64,000 nucleotides of DNA, taken from NCBI GenBank assembly GCA_948567375.1, contig OX419755.1, positions 59,097,945 to 59,161,944 of the forward strand, written 5' to 3'. Source of the DNA: Lunularia cruciata. Its lineage: Eukaryota > Streptophyta > Marchantiopsida > Lunulariales > Lunulariaceae. Within the stretch, counting starts at the first letter, position 1; every line of letters starts with the position of its first letter. Of the stretch, positions 1 to 12,111 are shown one piece after another. Below the pieces are notes generated by a model. It saw only the letters and a list, made by a program, of their open reading frames with translations, was not told where the DNA came from and did no database searches. Made by a program: the position numbers and the translations under genes.

Positions 1-691
1 GATAAGCAGCTTCTTGTGTTGAGCTTCTCAGTAAGTAATGAAGAGTTTCTTCTTTAACTGCATTGAAACTCGTGTCGACTACCTTATGTAATGGACCGAA
101 AACTGATACACCAGGCCCATTTGTTAGGCAGGAAGGTGCTCATATGGAACACAGATTAGCTTCATATCTGAGTATTTCCTTCCACGGAAAGATGGAAGAG
201 TCAATCGACTGCATTGCGCTAGGAATATGCATCTTCTGAGCATCGCATCGGGAGTTTACCAGTTAAAACTCAAATTCAGGATCTAGGGAGGGAAAACAAT
301 GTGGGAATGGCTCCGCAACTCCACGGGTACGTGCGCCGGCATAGAATCTTCATTCCATGTTCACTACTACGGGCTCTATCAACATCTGACAAAGGCAAAT
401 CCTCACTTGAAAAATCCAGATATCTGTGGCCCAAGTAAGAGAGTTTCTTCTCGGCTCTTAATTGCAAAGTAGAAGGTCAAACATTTGTGAGATTTTTGAT
501 AGTTTTCTAGGCAGGGACCGGCTTAAAGTGTTACTCTTTTCTTCAGCAACCATACAGCGGCCAATATACTTAAAATTCGAGTTTCGCTTGGACACGACTA
601 CCTTAACTTCTTCATGTATCCACCCCCAAACTAAGGGCCGGTCAAATTGAACAGGAAAGTTTAGCAGCAAGAAACATTCAAGGGAACTTAC
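1..691 (-). other. Presumed first intron of the TPP-enzyme gene, running off the left edge
   Basis: This stretch lies downstream, on the minus strand, of the coding exon at 692-747. It begins with a good donor (GTAAGT, read on the minus strand at 691-686). I looked for the next expected coding block of a thiamine-diphosphate enzyme, a Y-x-FG-x-PGEEN type motif, and did not find it on the minus strand here. The intron therefore probably continues beyond the window, or the gene is broken. Open frames here (for example 276-467 and 458-670, minus) have no recognisable domain. Confidence 0.35.
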
Positions 692-747
692 TCAACGCCT
701 TCATTTTCGAGCGCCTTCACCATCACATCAGAAGTTTTCCTTGCCAT
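692..747 (-). CDS. First coding exon of a thiamine-diphosphate enzyme (acetolactate-synthase-like), partial gene
   Basis: The exon reads MARKTSDVMVKALENEGVE on the minus strand, from an ATG at 747 to a GA dinucleotide at 693-692, followed by a consensus GTAAGT donor. The K-x-SD-x-x-VKALENEGVE pattern is the start of the N-terminal pyrimidine-binding domain in bacterial-type acetolactate synthases and related TPP enzymes, where it is normally followed by a YxFGxPGEEN segment. The next exon is not visible and would lie left of the window. There is no transit peptide before the domain, unlike the plastid acetolactate synthase of plant branched-chain amino acid synthesis, so a cytosolic protein would be expected. 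The substrate cannot be told from 19 residues. Alternatives are another TPP-family decarboxylase or a gene fragment. Confidence 0.5.
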
Positions 748-1664
748 GGTTGCTGACTTTTTCCTGGCAGTCCTGCACGAACCAAACGGAATGCAACTAT
801 GTGATCAGCTGAAATTACCTGTGCGCGCTCAATCAAGTCAATAACGTATAGGTCCTCTATTCTAAATCAACTTCACACTTCATCCATATTGCCCTTTCAC
901 ACCTCGATACAATTCTGTCCTTAACAGCTAAACTCGTTAAAAGCAACGCTGGAAGCTTGACCTGTACCGACTCAAATCAAGCACTACAGCCACCAGTCTA
1001 TGAAATTACTTTTATTCGTGGCACCACTACGATCAGGAATCACTGGCCAAACTTCTCAGTATATCAGCAGTAAATCGAAATCACGGTAAACTTCGCTGCC
1101 TGTGCTTCTCCCATCCGCGAAGAGAACACCTCGGATCGTGGTGCATCGCTTGTTTGTCAAATTCGCTCTTATATTAACTCCAGTCTTATCAAAGACCAGA
1201 TGTGCCTTCCATGCGTCCAGAGTTCGATGGGTCAAAACCAGTATGAGTACCCTGGGGACGAGGCGGTGCATCAGCGTCTTAGGGGAACTCTACATACTTC
1301 GTTCGCGGGCGCCACGTGTCTTTTAATAATCATAGACTGATTAGAAACTGATACATTCTTTCTCTCTAACCAAATCCACTTTAGCAAAATCCTTTGACAA
1401 GTCGTTCGTACGAATCATCGCAGTTGAGAGACCCTGCCTCCTCCGATTACGAAGTCTATAAAGGTGGGAAAAAGACGACGACTACCGCAAATTTGTCATT
1501 CTATTTTATCCAGCGGCGACTGTGCGCGCATCTTTATCTCAGAATCCATCCTCCCTCGAGGTCATCTGCTCACCTACTTTGATCGACCAGGTCGCTAAGC
1601 TTTTCAAAACCTTCACAAGAAATTGCAAATTGTCTGCTCCGCTGGACCACATTTGAAGCAGATT
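748..1664 (-). promoter_or_regulatory. Upstream flank and possible 5' leader of the TPP-enzyme gene
   Basis: This is the region upstream of the minus-strand ATG at 747. It is richer in G+C than the repeats further right and has no transposon similarity that I can see. A CAG at about 779 on the minus strand could be the acceptor of a leader intron. A TATAAA-like string at 1456 points along the plus strand, so it is not obviously the promoter of this gene. A 71-residue minus-strand frame (1056-1271) runs through it without recognised similarity. Promoter elements are not identified. Confidence 0.25.
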
Positions 1665-1692
1665 ACATCACCAAGGTGAACCTTGGTGATGT
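1665..1692. repeat. Perfect 13-bp inverted repeat (hairpin) followed by a 12-base A run
   Basis: Left arm ACATCACCAAGGT (1665-1677), spacer GA, right arm ACCTTGGTGATGT (1680-1692), with no mismatch. A run of twelve A follows at 1694-1705. Read on the minus strand this is a T run and then a hairpin. It could be a cruciform-forming palindrome, the end of a small transposon, or chance. Confidence 0.7.
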
Positions 1693-1739
1693 CAAAAAAA
1701 AAAAATTGGTGCAATAGCCAACATGCTTCCCGAGGAATC

Positions 1740-2060
1740 AGTCCATGATTTTAAGGATGGCGGTATTAACTGTAAAATGTGACCGGATCTGCTTCAGAGA
1801 GGACCGAGCTAGACGCACTGAAGCTGCGGAGCGGTCTCCCATTCCACACGAGGCCATGTGGCAGCACAGGAGAGTGGATGATCATGAGGGATTCTATTGT
1901 CAGCGTGCTCGTCTCGGTCCTACACGACCTCTGGAAAGTGGGGGGTTCAATACTGGACTTTTCATTTCCCGTAAATATTCCATAAACAATTTTACTTTAA
2001 AAAATTGTAGTCTATATCGTGTATTGTTGCTGTTCCCTACAAGTAGGGAGTGAGGGGTAC
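1740..2060. other. Unassigned moderate-GC segment with open frames
   Basis: Two overlapping plus-strand frames (1745-2053 and 1779-1985) cover this block, whose composition differs from the AT-rich DNA to its right. Neither translation matches a family I recognise. One frame ends beside a possible donor (CCCGTAAAT near 1970), so an exon of an unknown gene is possible but unsupported. Confidence 0.2.
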
Positions 2061-3854
2061 TCAAATTACCGGTATTGCAAATAGTGACCTTTGGGCTTTT
2101 CACGGTAAATATTAATTATCTGACATTGTATTGTCTTTTCATTTTGTATTGCAAAGAAAAGTATGACGCTACGTGTGACAAGGCATCAGCTATTGGGGTC
2201 TCAGATTTAAAGTAGACGAATATTTTCGGACTTTTAGTGATATCCATAAAATCCTTTTTGGATATCCGTAGACAAGAATCGCTGGAAATGAAATCCTCCC
2301 ATGATATTTTGGGGTTTAATGAATATTCTATTGGACAGGATTCTATTGGTAATCCCGTAACCTGTAAACCTCACGTGTCACATTTTATATTATCCATAGC
2401 TTTCTTAAGATTATGGATTTTGGTTCGTAACCATTGATTTGAATTTGGGTTCTATATTATATATACCCATAAGTACCCGTAAAGGAATTTATAGACAAAT
2501 TACAGATAAATATAAGAATTGGTCAACTTTGCACGGCCACACCAAAAAATTAGGGGGTTATGGACATTCCCTAAGACTTAATCAAGATAATAATTAAAGC
2601 ACTTTTTTGTCTAGGTGTGTTATTGACGTCTCTTCTCCCCTTGACAAACGTAGAATTTGTCAAAGAATTCATTATGGATAAAATATTGAAATCGGTTAAC
2701 TTGGTGCGCGTCACACAAATATTTACTGGTTATGGACATTATCGCATTTTCAATAATAGCTTCTTATGGAAAACTGATGGCACCGGGAAGAATACCTACA
2801 AAAAGTTTGGACACAACCCGTAAAAAACATGTGTAGAGAAAAGCAAACACCAGCATAATCGATTATGAGTATTTACCAACCTTGTTGGAATGAGAAGGGG
2901 AAGCATAAAATCAAAGGCAAATTTGGGTACAAGGATCTAGCTAATAATAACCAAATTTAATACAATATATGGTAATCAAAGTAGGGACTACATGGCATGG
3001 CAAGAGGAAATCCTTCTTGGCTTGGTGCACAAATAAGTTAGTTGCGTGACTTACGGGCACGGGACTTCTGGAAAGATTTTGAGATTTTAGATGTACAAGA
3101 AGGCTACTCTCATGGCTCCCCCTTTGTGGAATTGAGTGAGGTGGCGTGTATCAATTTGTACAAAATAATCTAGGGTTTATATATGGTATCAATCAGCACC
3201 ACACATTCCACAACTAGATAAAGGTCTCCAAGTGCAAGTGCATAAATATGTGTAGAGTTTGTAGTTAGAAGTGACTTTCATAGTTCTTGATAAAAAAATT
3301 CAAGAGTAAAATCAAAATCTTGTGCAATTGTGGACAAAGGCATACGTTGACCAAACCACATGAAATTTGGCATAATTTCTATGCATGTTTTTCTTGTCCA
3401 GATTGATGAATGATTTTTGCTCTATCTGAGAGCCAGATTTGGATTCTCGTTGCTCTCTCATATTCCTAGTTGCAAATTATCTCCCAACACAAGGGAGAGG
3501 GATTCATAGAGAAAGAGCTTAAATAATGATAGAGGACTATTGAGGATAAGTTGAATCATATATGTTCACATTTTGCAAGAATGGATTGTCTATTTGAAAA
3601 CCATGCTAATGTATTTCTCCTCCTACCACATTGAGTTTGAGTGTAAAAAATGAATCTTCAAATATGATAATAGATGAAGAAGATGGTTTGCAAGTTTCAT
3701 GTGAGCAACCATGCGAACAAAGCAATGAATGAAGATATGTTTGGGCTAGGAACCCAATATCCACAAGCATGTATTATACAAAGGTATAATGTTCCTAGCT
3801 TCCAAGAGTCATTTCTTCCGTCCCATTTCTCACAAGACCCATGACTACACTATG
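2061..3854. other. AT-rich intergenic DNA, no feature recognised
   Basis: There are only short frames with biased composition. No splice-supported exon, RNA gene or terminal repeat is visible. Confidence 0.4.
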
Positions 3855-4388
3855 TGATGTGTGTACACATTGCTACACAACATACATTTTTGTCAATATC
3901 ATACACTATAGAAGCACAACTCACACATAAGTCATACATGATCTCTAAAGTGCCATAATAATATTTCATTATTTCACTTGAATCACATTCAAATCAGATC
4001 TATACTCAATCTTTCACTCAACAATCTGCCAACAATTAGGCATTAATTACATTCAAACCATGCCTACTCTAGCTAAGAAGCTCCAGCTTGCTAGTCTCTT
4101 TCCACCATAGCAAGGAACTTGAAGGCTCAATATCATAGATGTGAGCTTTGTAGAGGTGCACTTTGAAGGTATACACCTCTGCTTGACCTAGATCTGCAAC
4201 CCTAACAACATCATTGATGGTGCAAATGGTGCAAGTGATGGTGAGTCCAACCATGTGATCAATAGCCCTAACATAAAATCAGACTGCCAACAAGTAGTCC
4301 ATGAGTAGCTACCAAAATATTTATGATTGCTAACATTACCACTTCAAAGTCCAAGCAAACTAGCGTTGGCATTATAAATTTTGTGATA
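3855..4388 (-). repeat. 3' LTR of the PHD gypsy element
   Basis: It aligns along its whole length, in reverse orientation, with the solo LTR at 48876-49438 and in part with 28120-28553. Shared landmarks include the ACACATAAGTCATAC segment and the end corresponding to TGTCACGCC in coding direction. A further piece of about 100 bases (about 4390-4490) repeats the low-coordinate end of the LTR, so the junction with the internal region is not simple. Confidence 0.6.
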
Positions 4389-4651
4389 ATTGGTGTGCAT
4401 ATATACATCACTTCACAACATGTGAACATCATATATTATAGAATCATAACTTACACATAAGTCATACATGAACTCTAGAATGCCACAATAGCCCTCCTAG
4501 CTGGCGGTTCTTCTAACTCAAAATAATCATCTACTCCAAGTATATGATATACCCTATGGTGGGGAAAGATCAAGAAGTCGGGTGTTATTGAGCCCCATTG
4601 TTAGTCATATGTCTACAATCTATATCACATAAAGGGTGAACTAATTATAGA

Positions 4652-4945
4652 TCAAGTACATCTAGGACATAACCATTGTCCTTGAGGAACCATCATGAAG
4701 GGAGGAGTCAAACAAACCATATGCCATCCTCTCAAACAATTATCACACACCAACATAGCAAAAACTCCACCAAAAGAGTCACATAACATACACCACAAGC
4801 TTGCACGTACAAGTTCCAAGATTGGATCCATAGTGGCATCAATGTTTGTGAGGTAGCATGTTGCACAATTGTGCACATGATCCTTCCAAACAAGACCATC
4901 ATGTCCTTCCAACACAAGGACTCCTAAAGACAAAACCTGATGCAC
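4652..4945 (-). pseudogene. PHD-finger segment at the end of the gypsy polyprotein
   Basis: The frame ends in a segment with the exact C4HC3 spacing of a PHD finger: C-x2-C, 11 residues, C-x2-C, x4, H-x2-C, 14 residues, C-x2-C. It includes VCDNCLRGWH, CLTPP and GQWLCPRC, which are hallmark PHD residues. It lies just after integrase in the coding direction, where chromoviruses carry a chromodomain. PHD fingers bind histone H3 tails, so a role in choosing insertion sites is a fair inference. From memory, some algal and land-plant gypsy lineages carry such a finger. This is part of a broken element. Confidence 0.65.
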
Positions 4946-7900
4946 TTTTAAGATGGTGTGGCATGTAATAATGTCAAGTGTTATTGGTGAAATCTATTAT
5001 AGATATACATAATCACTTGGATGAAATTGATAGATTCAAGGTATATAACCTCTTCCTCAAATAGAAGCATAATGTAAGGTATCCTTATGTTGAGCAATCA
5101 TTAAGTTCTCAAAGGCCATCAGCATCACTATCCAAAAGATCTCTACATATTGAGAACATGCACTCATCCATACGTTTGGATCATCCAAGTCCAAAACTAT
5201 AATAGCATCATGCCAAATAGCCATAGGTAAATGTTGATATTGTCCATAGAACAAAAAGTAAGGAGAGAAGGGTGCTAAGGAGGCTTGCCGTTTGAACCAA
5301 TAATCCATGGCCAACGGAGGTAATAGGAGATCCTAATCTCCTAGGTGGTCTCTTTGCAAACCATACTTATGCAACCCTTTTGTCATTGTTTGAACCACTC
5401 TCTCTACCAAGCCATCTATCTCAAGGTGATCTTAAGAGTTAGTATGATGGTCAATCAAGGCCTTGTCACACAAGACCTATAACTCTCTCAATTACACTAT
5501 ATCTTGATTAGTCAAAACCTCAACTAGTGCACCAAAATGACTAAGAACTCAATCCAAGAACAAGTAAGTTGTCTCTTTGATGGACTTGTCAAGAAGTGAA
5601 ACCAACTCAATCCACTTGGAGAAGTGCTCTACCATAATCAAAACATACTAATGATGTCTCACAATTAATAGTAAAGGTCCAACAAAATCTAAAATCCAAC
5701 AATAACCCAATCTTATGATAAGTAATGGATGTAACTTTGGCATGAGAGCATTAAATTATGCTCTAACTTGGTCACAAACCATACATCTAGCAAAAAACTA
5801 TTTTACATTGATCTCCATGATGTACCACCAACAATGACTCTAGGGTAAGGTATATGTAAGTTTTAATCCAAAATTCTTAGCTACTCATGAGCATGATGTA
5901 TCAACTGTGGTCTCTAGGATGGAAATGGTACTACTCACACTATATCATACTCTCATACACAAAGAAGATGTTTTCTCTCTAATATAAATTGCCTAACTTG
6001 TTGAGGAACATGATCTCTCCTTGGCACCAATTGTGCCACCCACAACACCAATGAAAAGATAATCCATCTCTAAGATATCATCATGAATGTCTCATTGACT
6101 TGTACCAATTATTTCCACCTTCTAGATCTATGACCTCAATAACTCCTATTTTTATTGAGAGAGATACCACCAATGCCTCAAAAAAATCTACATAGAAAGG
6201 TAGATGCATGTCAACCGGCCACCATCTCCTCATTTGTCTCACCATGCCATTGTGCTCTAGTTTGATCCTACAAGTTGGGACATGGGTTTCTATTCAACCC
6301 ATTTGCATCATGGTTCACCACTCTAGGTCTATGAACAACCCTAAAATCATACTCTTGTAAAATCAGAGCCCATCATGCAAGCTTCCTTGAAAGCTTGTTG
6401 GACTCCATCAACCATTTCACCAGTTGGTGATCAATGAAGAGAATGAAGGGTTTACCAAATAAATAACATCAAAAATGCACTATTGGACATATTACTGCCA
6501 AGCACTCTCTCTCATATGAAATATTCTTTACCTCCATTGAATTGTTGGAGCAACTTGCTTAGACCACCACAAACTCCTTCATCTCATCACCTTGTTGGGT
6601 GAGCATTACTTCAAGCTCCAACATACTCCAATTAGTCTAAACCTAGAATGGTCATCCTTTGATTGGTCTCTTAAGAATAGGAGTAGATAGTAACCTCTCC
6701 TTGAGCTCTATAAATCTCTCTCTTGCTCAATCTACCCAACACAACTCTTGTGTAATCTTGGTCTACTTTTTCAAGGCCTTGGCAATGGCACTAAATCCTC
6801 TAATATATTGGCAATAGAAGTTTTCCAACCCAAGTAATACTTGCATGCTGCTCACATCTATAGGCAGAGGAATATGTGCAATGTCTTTCATCTTGGTCTA
6901 TTAAACACCAAGTCCTCCAAGGTAGATAGTGTGACCCAAATCAACTTGCTCATGGAAGAATCTATACTTCCTTAGATGTAATTTGAGTCCATGAGATCTC
7001 AACATCTCAAACACCTCCAGTAAATGTCTCTCATGCTCCTCCACAATAGTGCTATAGACCAAAATGTCATCAATATAGCACCAAGAAAAATCCAATCCTA
7101 CTAGGATCTTGTTCATGATCCTTTGGTTGGATCTTGGACTCCTCAACATGAGTGTTCTTTAACCCAAATGGTAAAAACCTCCACTAATATAATACATCAT
7201 TACCATGAGGATCAATAGCCCAAAATGTTATCTTGGACTTGTTCTCCTCCCTAATTGGCAACTGATGATATCTTGTTCAAAGATCCAAAGTACTAAAGAC
7301 ATTTGCATGTTCAATTGTGTCAACAATCTCCTCTAGTGTAAGCATGGCATACCAATCAACCCTAGTCTCTCAATTGATAGGACAATAATCTCCACACATC
7401 TGCCTATTTCTATAGTTGGCATCACTATAGCTAAAGCATACTTTCCATGTGAAATCTCCACAAACTAGCCACATAAGGTTCTATTCTAGCTCTAAATCAA
7501 TGCTCTTTCCATGTCACTATATTTGTAGGGACATCAAAAAATTGCTTTATCACTAATATACTCAATTTGAATACTAGGTCCTTTTAGAGCACCTAAATCT
7601 TTCATACTAAAGGTAAAACAACTTCTATAGCTCCTCAAGAACCTACAAACTCTCCATCTTTCCTCTTGTAAGCTTAGGTCCAATGTTTGGCTCCCAAGTA
7701 TCCTTTGTAATTGATGTAAGAGTGGAAGAAGCATTAATTGGCAACTACATTGGGCCCTTGGGAGCAATAATATCATGCTCTAAACCAATAGAGTCCCCAA
7801 CCTCAATGTGGAAAGTTCTTTCTACTCTGGTTTTAAGCTCCATACATCCTCTACCTACATCCTAAGTAGACCAAAGGTGTAATCCACGTAGATCACGCTC

Positions 7901-8299
7901 ACCCAAATGGACTCCAAGTAGACCACTCTCACTAGTAGCCACTAGCTATGTCCCAAGAATACCTTGCCCATTTGGGTCCATTATCCCAGCACGTGCATAA
8001 ATTGTCTTGATAAGCACAAAGCTCACAAGTTTCTGAATGGTGATGCATATCAAGTGTATCATATGTTGCTCTACCAAGCCAAGGCTCAAAATCTAGGTTA
8101 AAATTTTTTGGTCCATAGCCTGACCTAACACCTAATGCTTGGTTGCCTTTAACACTACTATAACAATAATAATACCAATATGAAAACCCATTGCCTGCTC
8201 CCTTTCATTGAAATTGTGCTCCACTAACTACTATAACTATGAATCCCAAACAACTCCAAGACCTCCGTCTCAAAAAGCATAGGAGCTTAGGAAACTCAC
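4946..8299 (-). pseudogene. Reverse transcriptase, RNase H and integrase region of the PHD gypsy element
   Basis: Read on the minus strand, the segment at 7776-7534 contains FTFSMKDLGALKG and IQIEYISDKAIF, typical of the start of gypsy reverse transcriptase. YIDDILVYS (about 7070) is the catalytic YxDD motif. An RNase H segment of the DHQLVKWL type lies near 6450-6360, and the integrase end, with APFSPYFLFYGQ, at about 5314-5057. These are fossil remains of one element. Its 5' half lies beyond the copia insertion, at 16660-20592. Confidence 0.65.
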
Positions 8300-8304
8300 A
8301 AGTG
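8300..8304. repeat. Target-site duplication AAGTG, left copy
   Basis: AAGTG lies directly before the TG that begins the copia LTR at 8305. The same five bases follow the far LTR at 16655-16659. This fixes the copia boundaries and shows that the gypsy DNA on both sides was once contiguous. Confidence 0.85.
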
Positions 8305-8563
8305 TGTTTGATAAACCTAATTAGTGCCACAAAAGCATGCAGATTTCAAGCAACTTCACACATTAGATAGGAGTACATGGTTCACCTTGATGTGAGGCTA
8401 TGTCCACAAGAAGCATCAAGAACCAACTTTACTAACTCAGGCTCCTCAATCTTTGCTAGTCTAGTCTTCCGATAGTTTCTCAATCCACTCTCACACTCAA
8501 CTTGTGAGTGAGAAAATCTCCCCAAATACAAGGAACCCTAAGGCATAAGAGTAAAACCTAACA
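8305..8563 (-). repeat. 3' LTR of the copia element
   Basis: 259 bp, TG...CA, collinear with 16396-16654 without gaps that I could see. The polypurine tract lies just above it (complement of 8564-8580). Confidence 0.88.
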
Positions 8564-8865
8564 AACTCCTCCTTGACTCTTGCCTTGGGGTAAGTAACCT
8601 TGCAACAATTTATCACTTAGCCAGAAGTTCTAGACATACAGCCAATCACTTGACTCCTCCTTTAAACTAGGATAAACTAGAACTTATAACCGTAGCCCAT
8701 ATAAGGATAGAGTAACAAAAACAGCCAAGGTCATCTCCAATGCTAGGTCACCCTACTCATGCTCCACTTGCACAACCTGCAAGGTAGCACGATGCCTAGA
8801 GAAACTTTCTAAAGGTATGACTTTGGTAAAGGTATCAGCCGGGTTGAGCTTACCATCAATCTTGA

Positions 8866-10394
8866 CTAGATCAAACATTTTCTTAGACATAGCTTGCCTA
8901 AGGAAGTGTAGTTGATGTCTATATGCTTAACCCTACTGTCCATCACTTGATTTTTAGCTAGGTGTAAAGCACTTTGACTATCACAATGAAGCATTACATT
9001 ACCATGCATTAGCACCATCTCAGCAACAAGTCTATCCAACCAAATTGCCATCTTTGCTGCTTTTGCTACTGCCACATACTTTGCTTCTGTAGTAGACTGT
9101 GCAACACACTTTTGCAAGGTGATCTCCAACTAATGCACCCACCACCAAGTGTGAATACATACCCTATTGTTGACTTCTGCTTGTCCAGATCTTGTCCATA
9201 ATCAACATCTACATAGCCATCTAGTGATATGGCTTTCAATTGATCTTCCATCAAATAAGAGCCCATAGTCTAGTGTACCTCTCAAATGCCTGAGAATCCA
9301 CTTAACTGCTTCCCAATGTGTCCTTCCTAGATTTGACATATACATGCACACCTTACCCATTGCTAGGGCAAGATCAGGTCTAGTGCAAGTATCAAGTACA
9401 TAAGACTCCTAACAGCCTTCTCATAAGGAATTTTTGCCATCAAAACCTTCTCCATGGCATCTATAGGACAACATGCTGCTGAAAGCTTGAACATAGAAGC
9501 TAGAGGAGTACTTACTGGTTTACAAATCTCCATGTTGAACCTAGCAAGTACCTTCCTAGCATAGTTACCCTATTTCAACCACAACTAACCAGTGCCCAAG
9601 TTCCTCTTGATCTCCATGCCTAATATCCTTGTGGCCAACCCTAGATCCTTCATTCTGAACTCCAAACTCAAGAGCACCTTGAGCTTGTTCACCTCAAATA
9701 TATCCTTGGCATCTATGAACATATCATCTACATATAGCACAAGAATAATAAAACCAAAGGTCTTATTACTCACTAGTTTCATGTACACATAGGGATCAAA
9801 TAAACTCCTCTTGAAACCTTGAGCATGCATAAACACATCAAACCTTTTGTTCCATTGGAGAGGTGCTTGCTTCAATCCATACAAGGACTTTAGCAATTGG
9901 CATACCTTGTCCTCTTGGCCTTTCTTCACAAACCCTACAGGTTGTCTCATGAAGATCCTCTCATCCAAGGTACCATAGAGAAACGGCATGACAACATCCA
10001 TTTGATCTAAAGTAAGACCAAATAATGCAGAAAGCATACATAAGATACGTATTGTGGAATAATTTGCAATATGAGAAAATAACTCATTGTAATCTACCCC
10101 CTTCTCTTGAGTGAACCCCTTTGCTACCAACCTAGCCTTGTAGATCTTTGATCCCTCCTTAGGACCCTCTTTCAACTTGTATATCCACTTGCAATCTATC
10201 ACTTGTTGATCCTTAGGTAACCTAACTAGCTCCCAAGTCTTGTTATCCCCCAAGGATTCTATCTCCCTCTCCATAGAACCAAACCACTCATCCTTTTCAT
10301 TAGAAGAACATGCATCCTTGTAAGATGAGGGTTCACCTTCTTCCAAGACCAAAGCATGAGCATCATCCCCAAAAGTCAAGTCATCACCCAACAA
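8866..10394 (-). pseudogene. Copia reverse transcriptase and RNase H region
   Basis: The 269-residue frame at 10394-9585 carries copia reverse transcriptase hallmarks: KARLVAKGFTQ, LYGLKQAPLQWN and the catalytic LYVDDM. Frames at 9266-9066 and 9129-8866 carry the RNase H end, including AKYVAVAKAAK and HCDSQSALHLAKNQ. This is a fossil coding region of the element at 8305-16654. Confidence 0.85.
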
Positions 10395-10433
10395 ATTTGT
10401 TGAATCAATCCACGTACCATATCTGTTTGGAGC

Positions 10434-11413
10434 TCAACTAGCACGCCTTGATGACCTCCTAGATGAACTCTCCGCATGATCTCCATGTGTAGGTCCAATG
10501 TGAGACTGACCTAGCACATTTTGTTGCTCACCAGCGACTACTTGCTCCACTTGTTCTTGCTCCTCAAGAACTTGCTCTGCTATAGGAGCACCTCCTTCCT
10601 TCTTATCACTTAAGTGATCAATCTCCCCCTCAACTAGATTTAGGGTGGGAGACTTACCTTTATTAGTGTAGGGAGCCTGAGTATTCTCTCCCTCCTTGAA
10701 TGATCTTGATTCATTAAGGGAAACATCCTTACTGATCACAACCTTACACGCTATTGGATCCCATAACCTATAAGCTTTCACTCCACTTGCATAGCCAAGA
10801 AAAAAATATGTCTTTGACTTATCATCTAACTTGGATCTTTTCCCCTTAGGTGTGAGTGAATATGCATCACAACCAAATATGTTCAATCTACCATAATCAG
10901 CTGGTTGCTTATGCCTCAACTCATATGGTGTCTTGAGTTGATTGCACTAGATGAAGAAATATTTAACACATATGTTGTTGTGTTGATAGCTTCAACCCAA
11001 AACTCATGTGGTAACTTTGACTTGCTCAACATACTCTATGTATGTTCCAACAATGTCCGGTTGAGTCGCTCATCAACACCATTCTGCTATGGAGTGTAAA
11101 CTGTGGTAAGGTGGCAACTTATCCCCTGTTCTGTATAGTATACTTGAAACTCTCCAAAGACATACTCCATGCCATTATCTGATCTCAAACACCTCACCTT
11201 CTCCTCAATCTGAGTCTCTACTTGGATCTTCCACTTCTTGAAAGTGCAAAAGACTTCAGACTTGTGGTGCATAAAATAGATCCACACAAACCTTGAGTAA
11301 TCATCAATAAATGTTACATAGTAAATTTTTCCAGAGTGTGAGGGTGTAGGGAATGGTCCCCACACATCACTATGTACATACTCAAGTAGGCCCTTGGAAC
11401 TATGGGTCCCCAC
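10434..11413 (-). pseudogene. Copia integrase region
   Basis: The core domain (11413-11087) shows YVHSDVWGPFP, FIDDYSRFVWIYFM and LRSDNGMEY, the DD part of the DDE catalytic core. The frame 10919-10434 continues with the integrase C-terminus (FGCDAYSLTPKGKRSKLD, FLGYASGVKAYRLWDP) and an acidic linker towards reverse transcriptase. It is part of the broken copia element. Confidence 0.85.
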
Positions 11414-11635
11414 TCCAAAAATGGATCTATTCTATTTTCCAAAGATGTAATGCTCACAAAAATCCAACTTCATAGTCTTCAAGCCAGATAGCAAACCATT
11501 TATTTTCAAGATAGCCAAATCCTTCTCACTCAAATGACCTAGCAGTGAATGCCACACAGTTGTCATCCCATCCTAAGACCTAGTTCCATTGGCTTCTCCA
11601 CACACTTTAGTGTCCTCCAATACAAATAGATTCTT

Positions 11636-11947
11636 TCAAAAGTTACCTTGCAAGATAACCTTTCCACCATAAGTGACTCGAAGTATCGTATCACCAACAC
11701 TCCATTGATGACCTTTGACATGCAATACTCCAAGGGAACTCAGGTTCATCTTCATGTCAAGTATGAACCAAACATCATTGAACTTCCACATAGCTCCATC
11801 AAACATTTGAACCCTTATGGATCCAATACCCTCAATCCGACAAGGTTGATCATTCCTCATCAGATGTGAACCATTCAATGTTAAAATGAATAAAAGAACT
11901 CCTTTATATAGTATATATGGTATGAGCAAGCACAATCTAGAATCCAC
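11636..11947 (-). pseudogene. Copia protease and pre-integrase region
   Basis: The frame includes RIEGIGSIRVQMFDGA and DMKMNLSSLGVL, typical of the protease-to-integrase stretch of Ty1/copia polyproteins. It lies in the expected place between gag and integrase. Confidence 0.7.
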
Positions 11948-12111
11948 TCATCATCCATACTAGGAGATGAGGCACAAAGGATATACCCACAACGTCACAA
12001 ATCATATTGATCATCCAACAGATCAGTATCCTCCTCAACATAAGCTATATTTGTTGAAGACCTTCATCTACCTTTCCTTTGCCCTTAGCTTTACAATCCT
12101 TCTTCACATGG

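Noticed and set aside
276-670. Minus-strand frames of 63 and 70 residues
   Set aside because: They lie in the presumed first intron and lack the motifs expected next in a TPP enzyme. No other domain is visible.
1056-1271. 71-residue minus-strand frame containing a GVNIRANLTNKRCTTIRGV segment
   Set aside because: It looks protein-like but matches no family I know and lacks clear splice partners. It lies in the presumed promoter side of the TPP gene.
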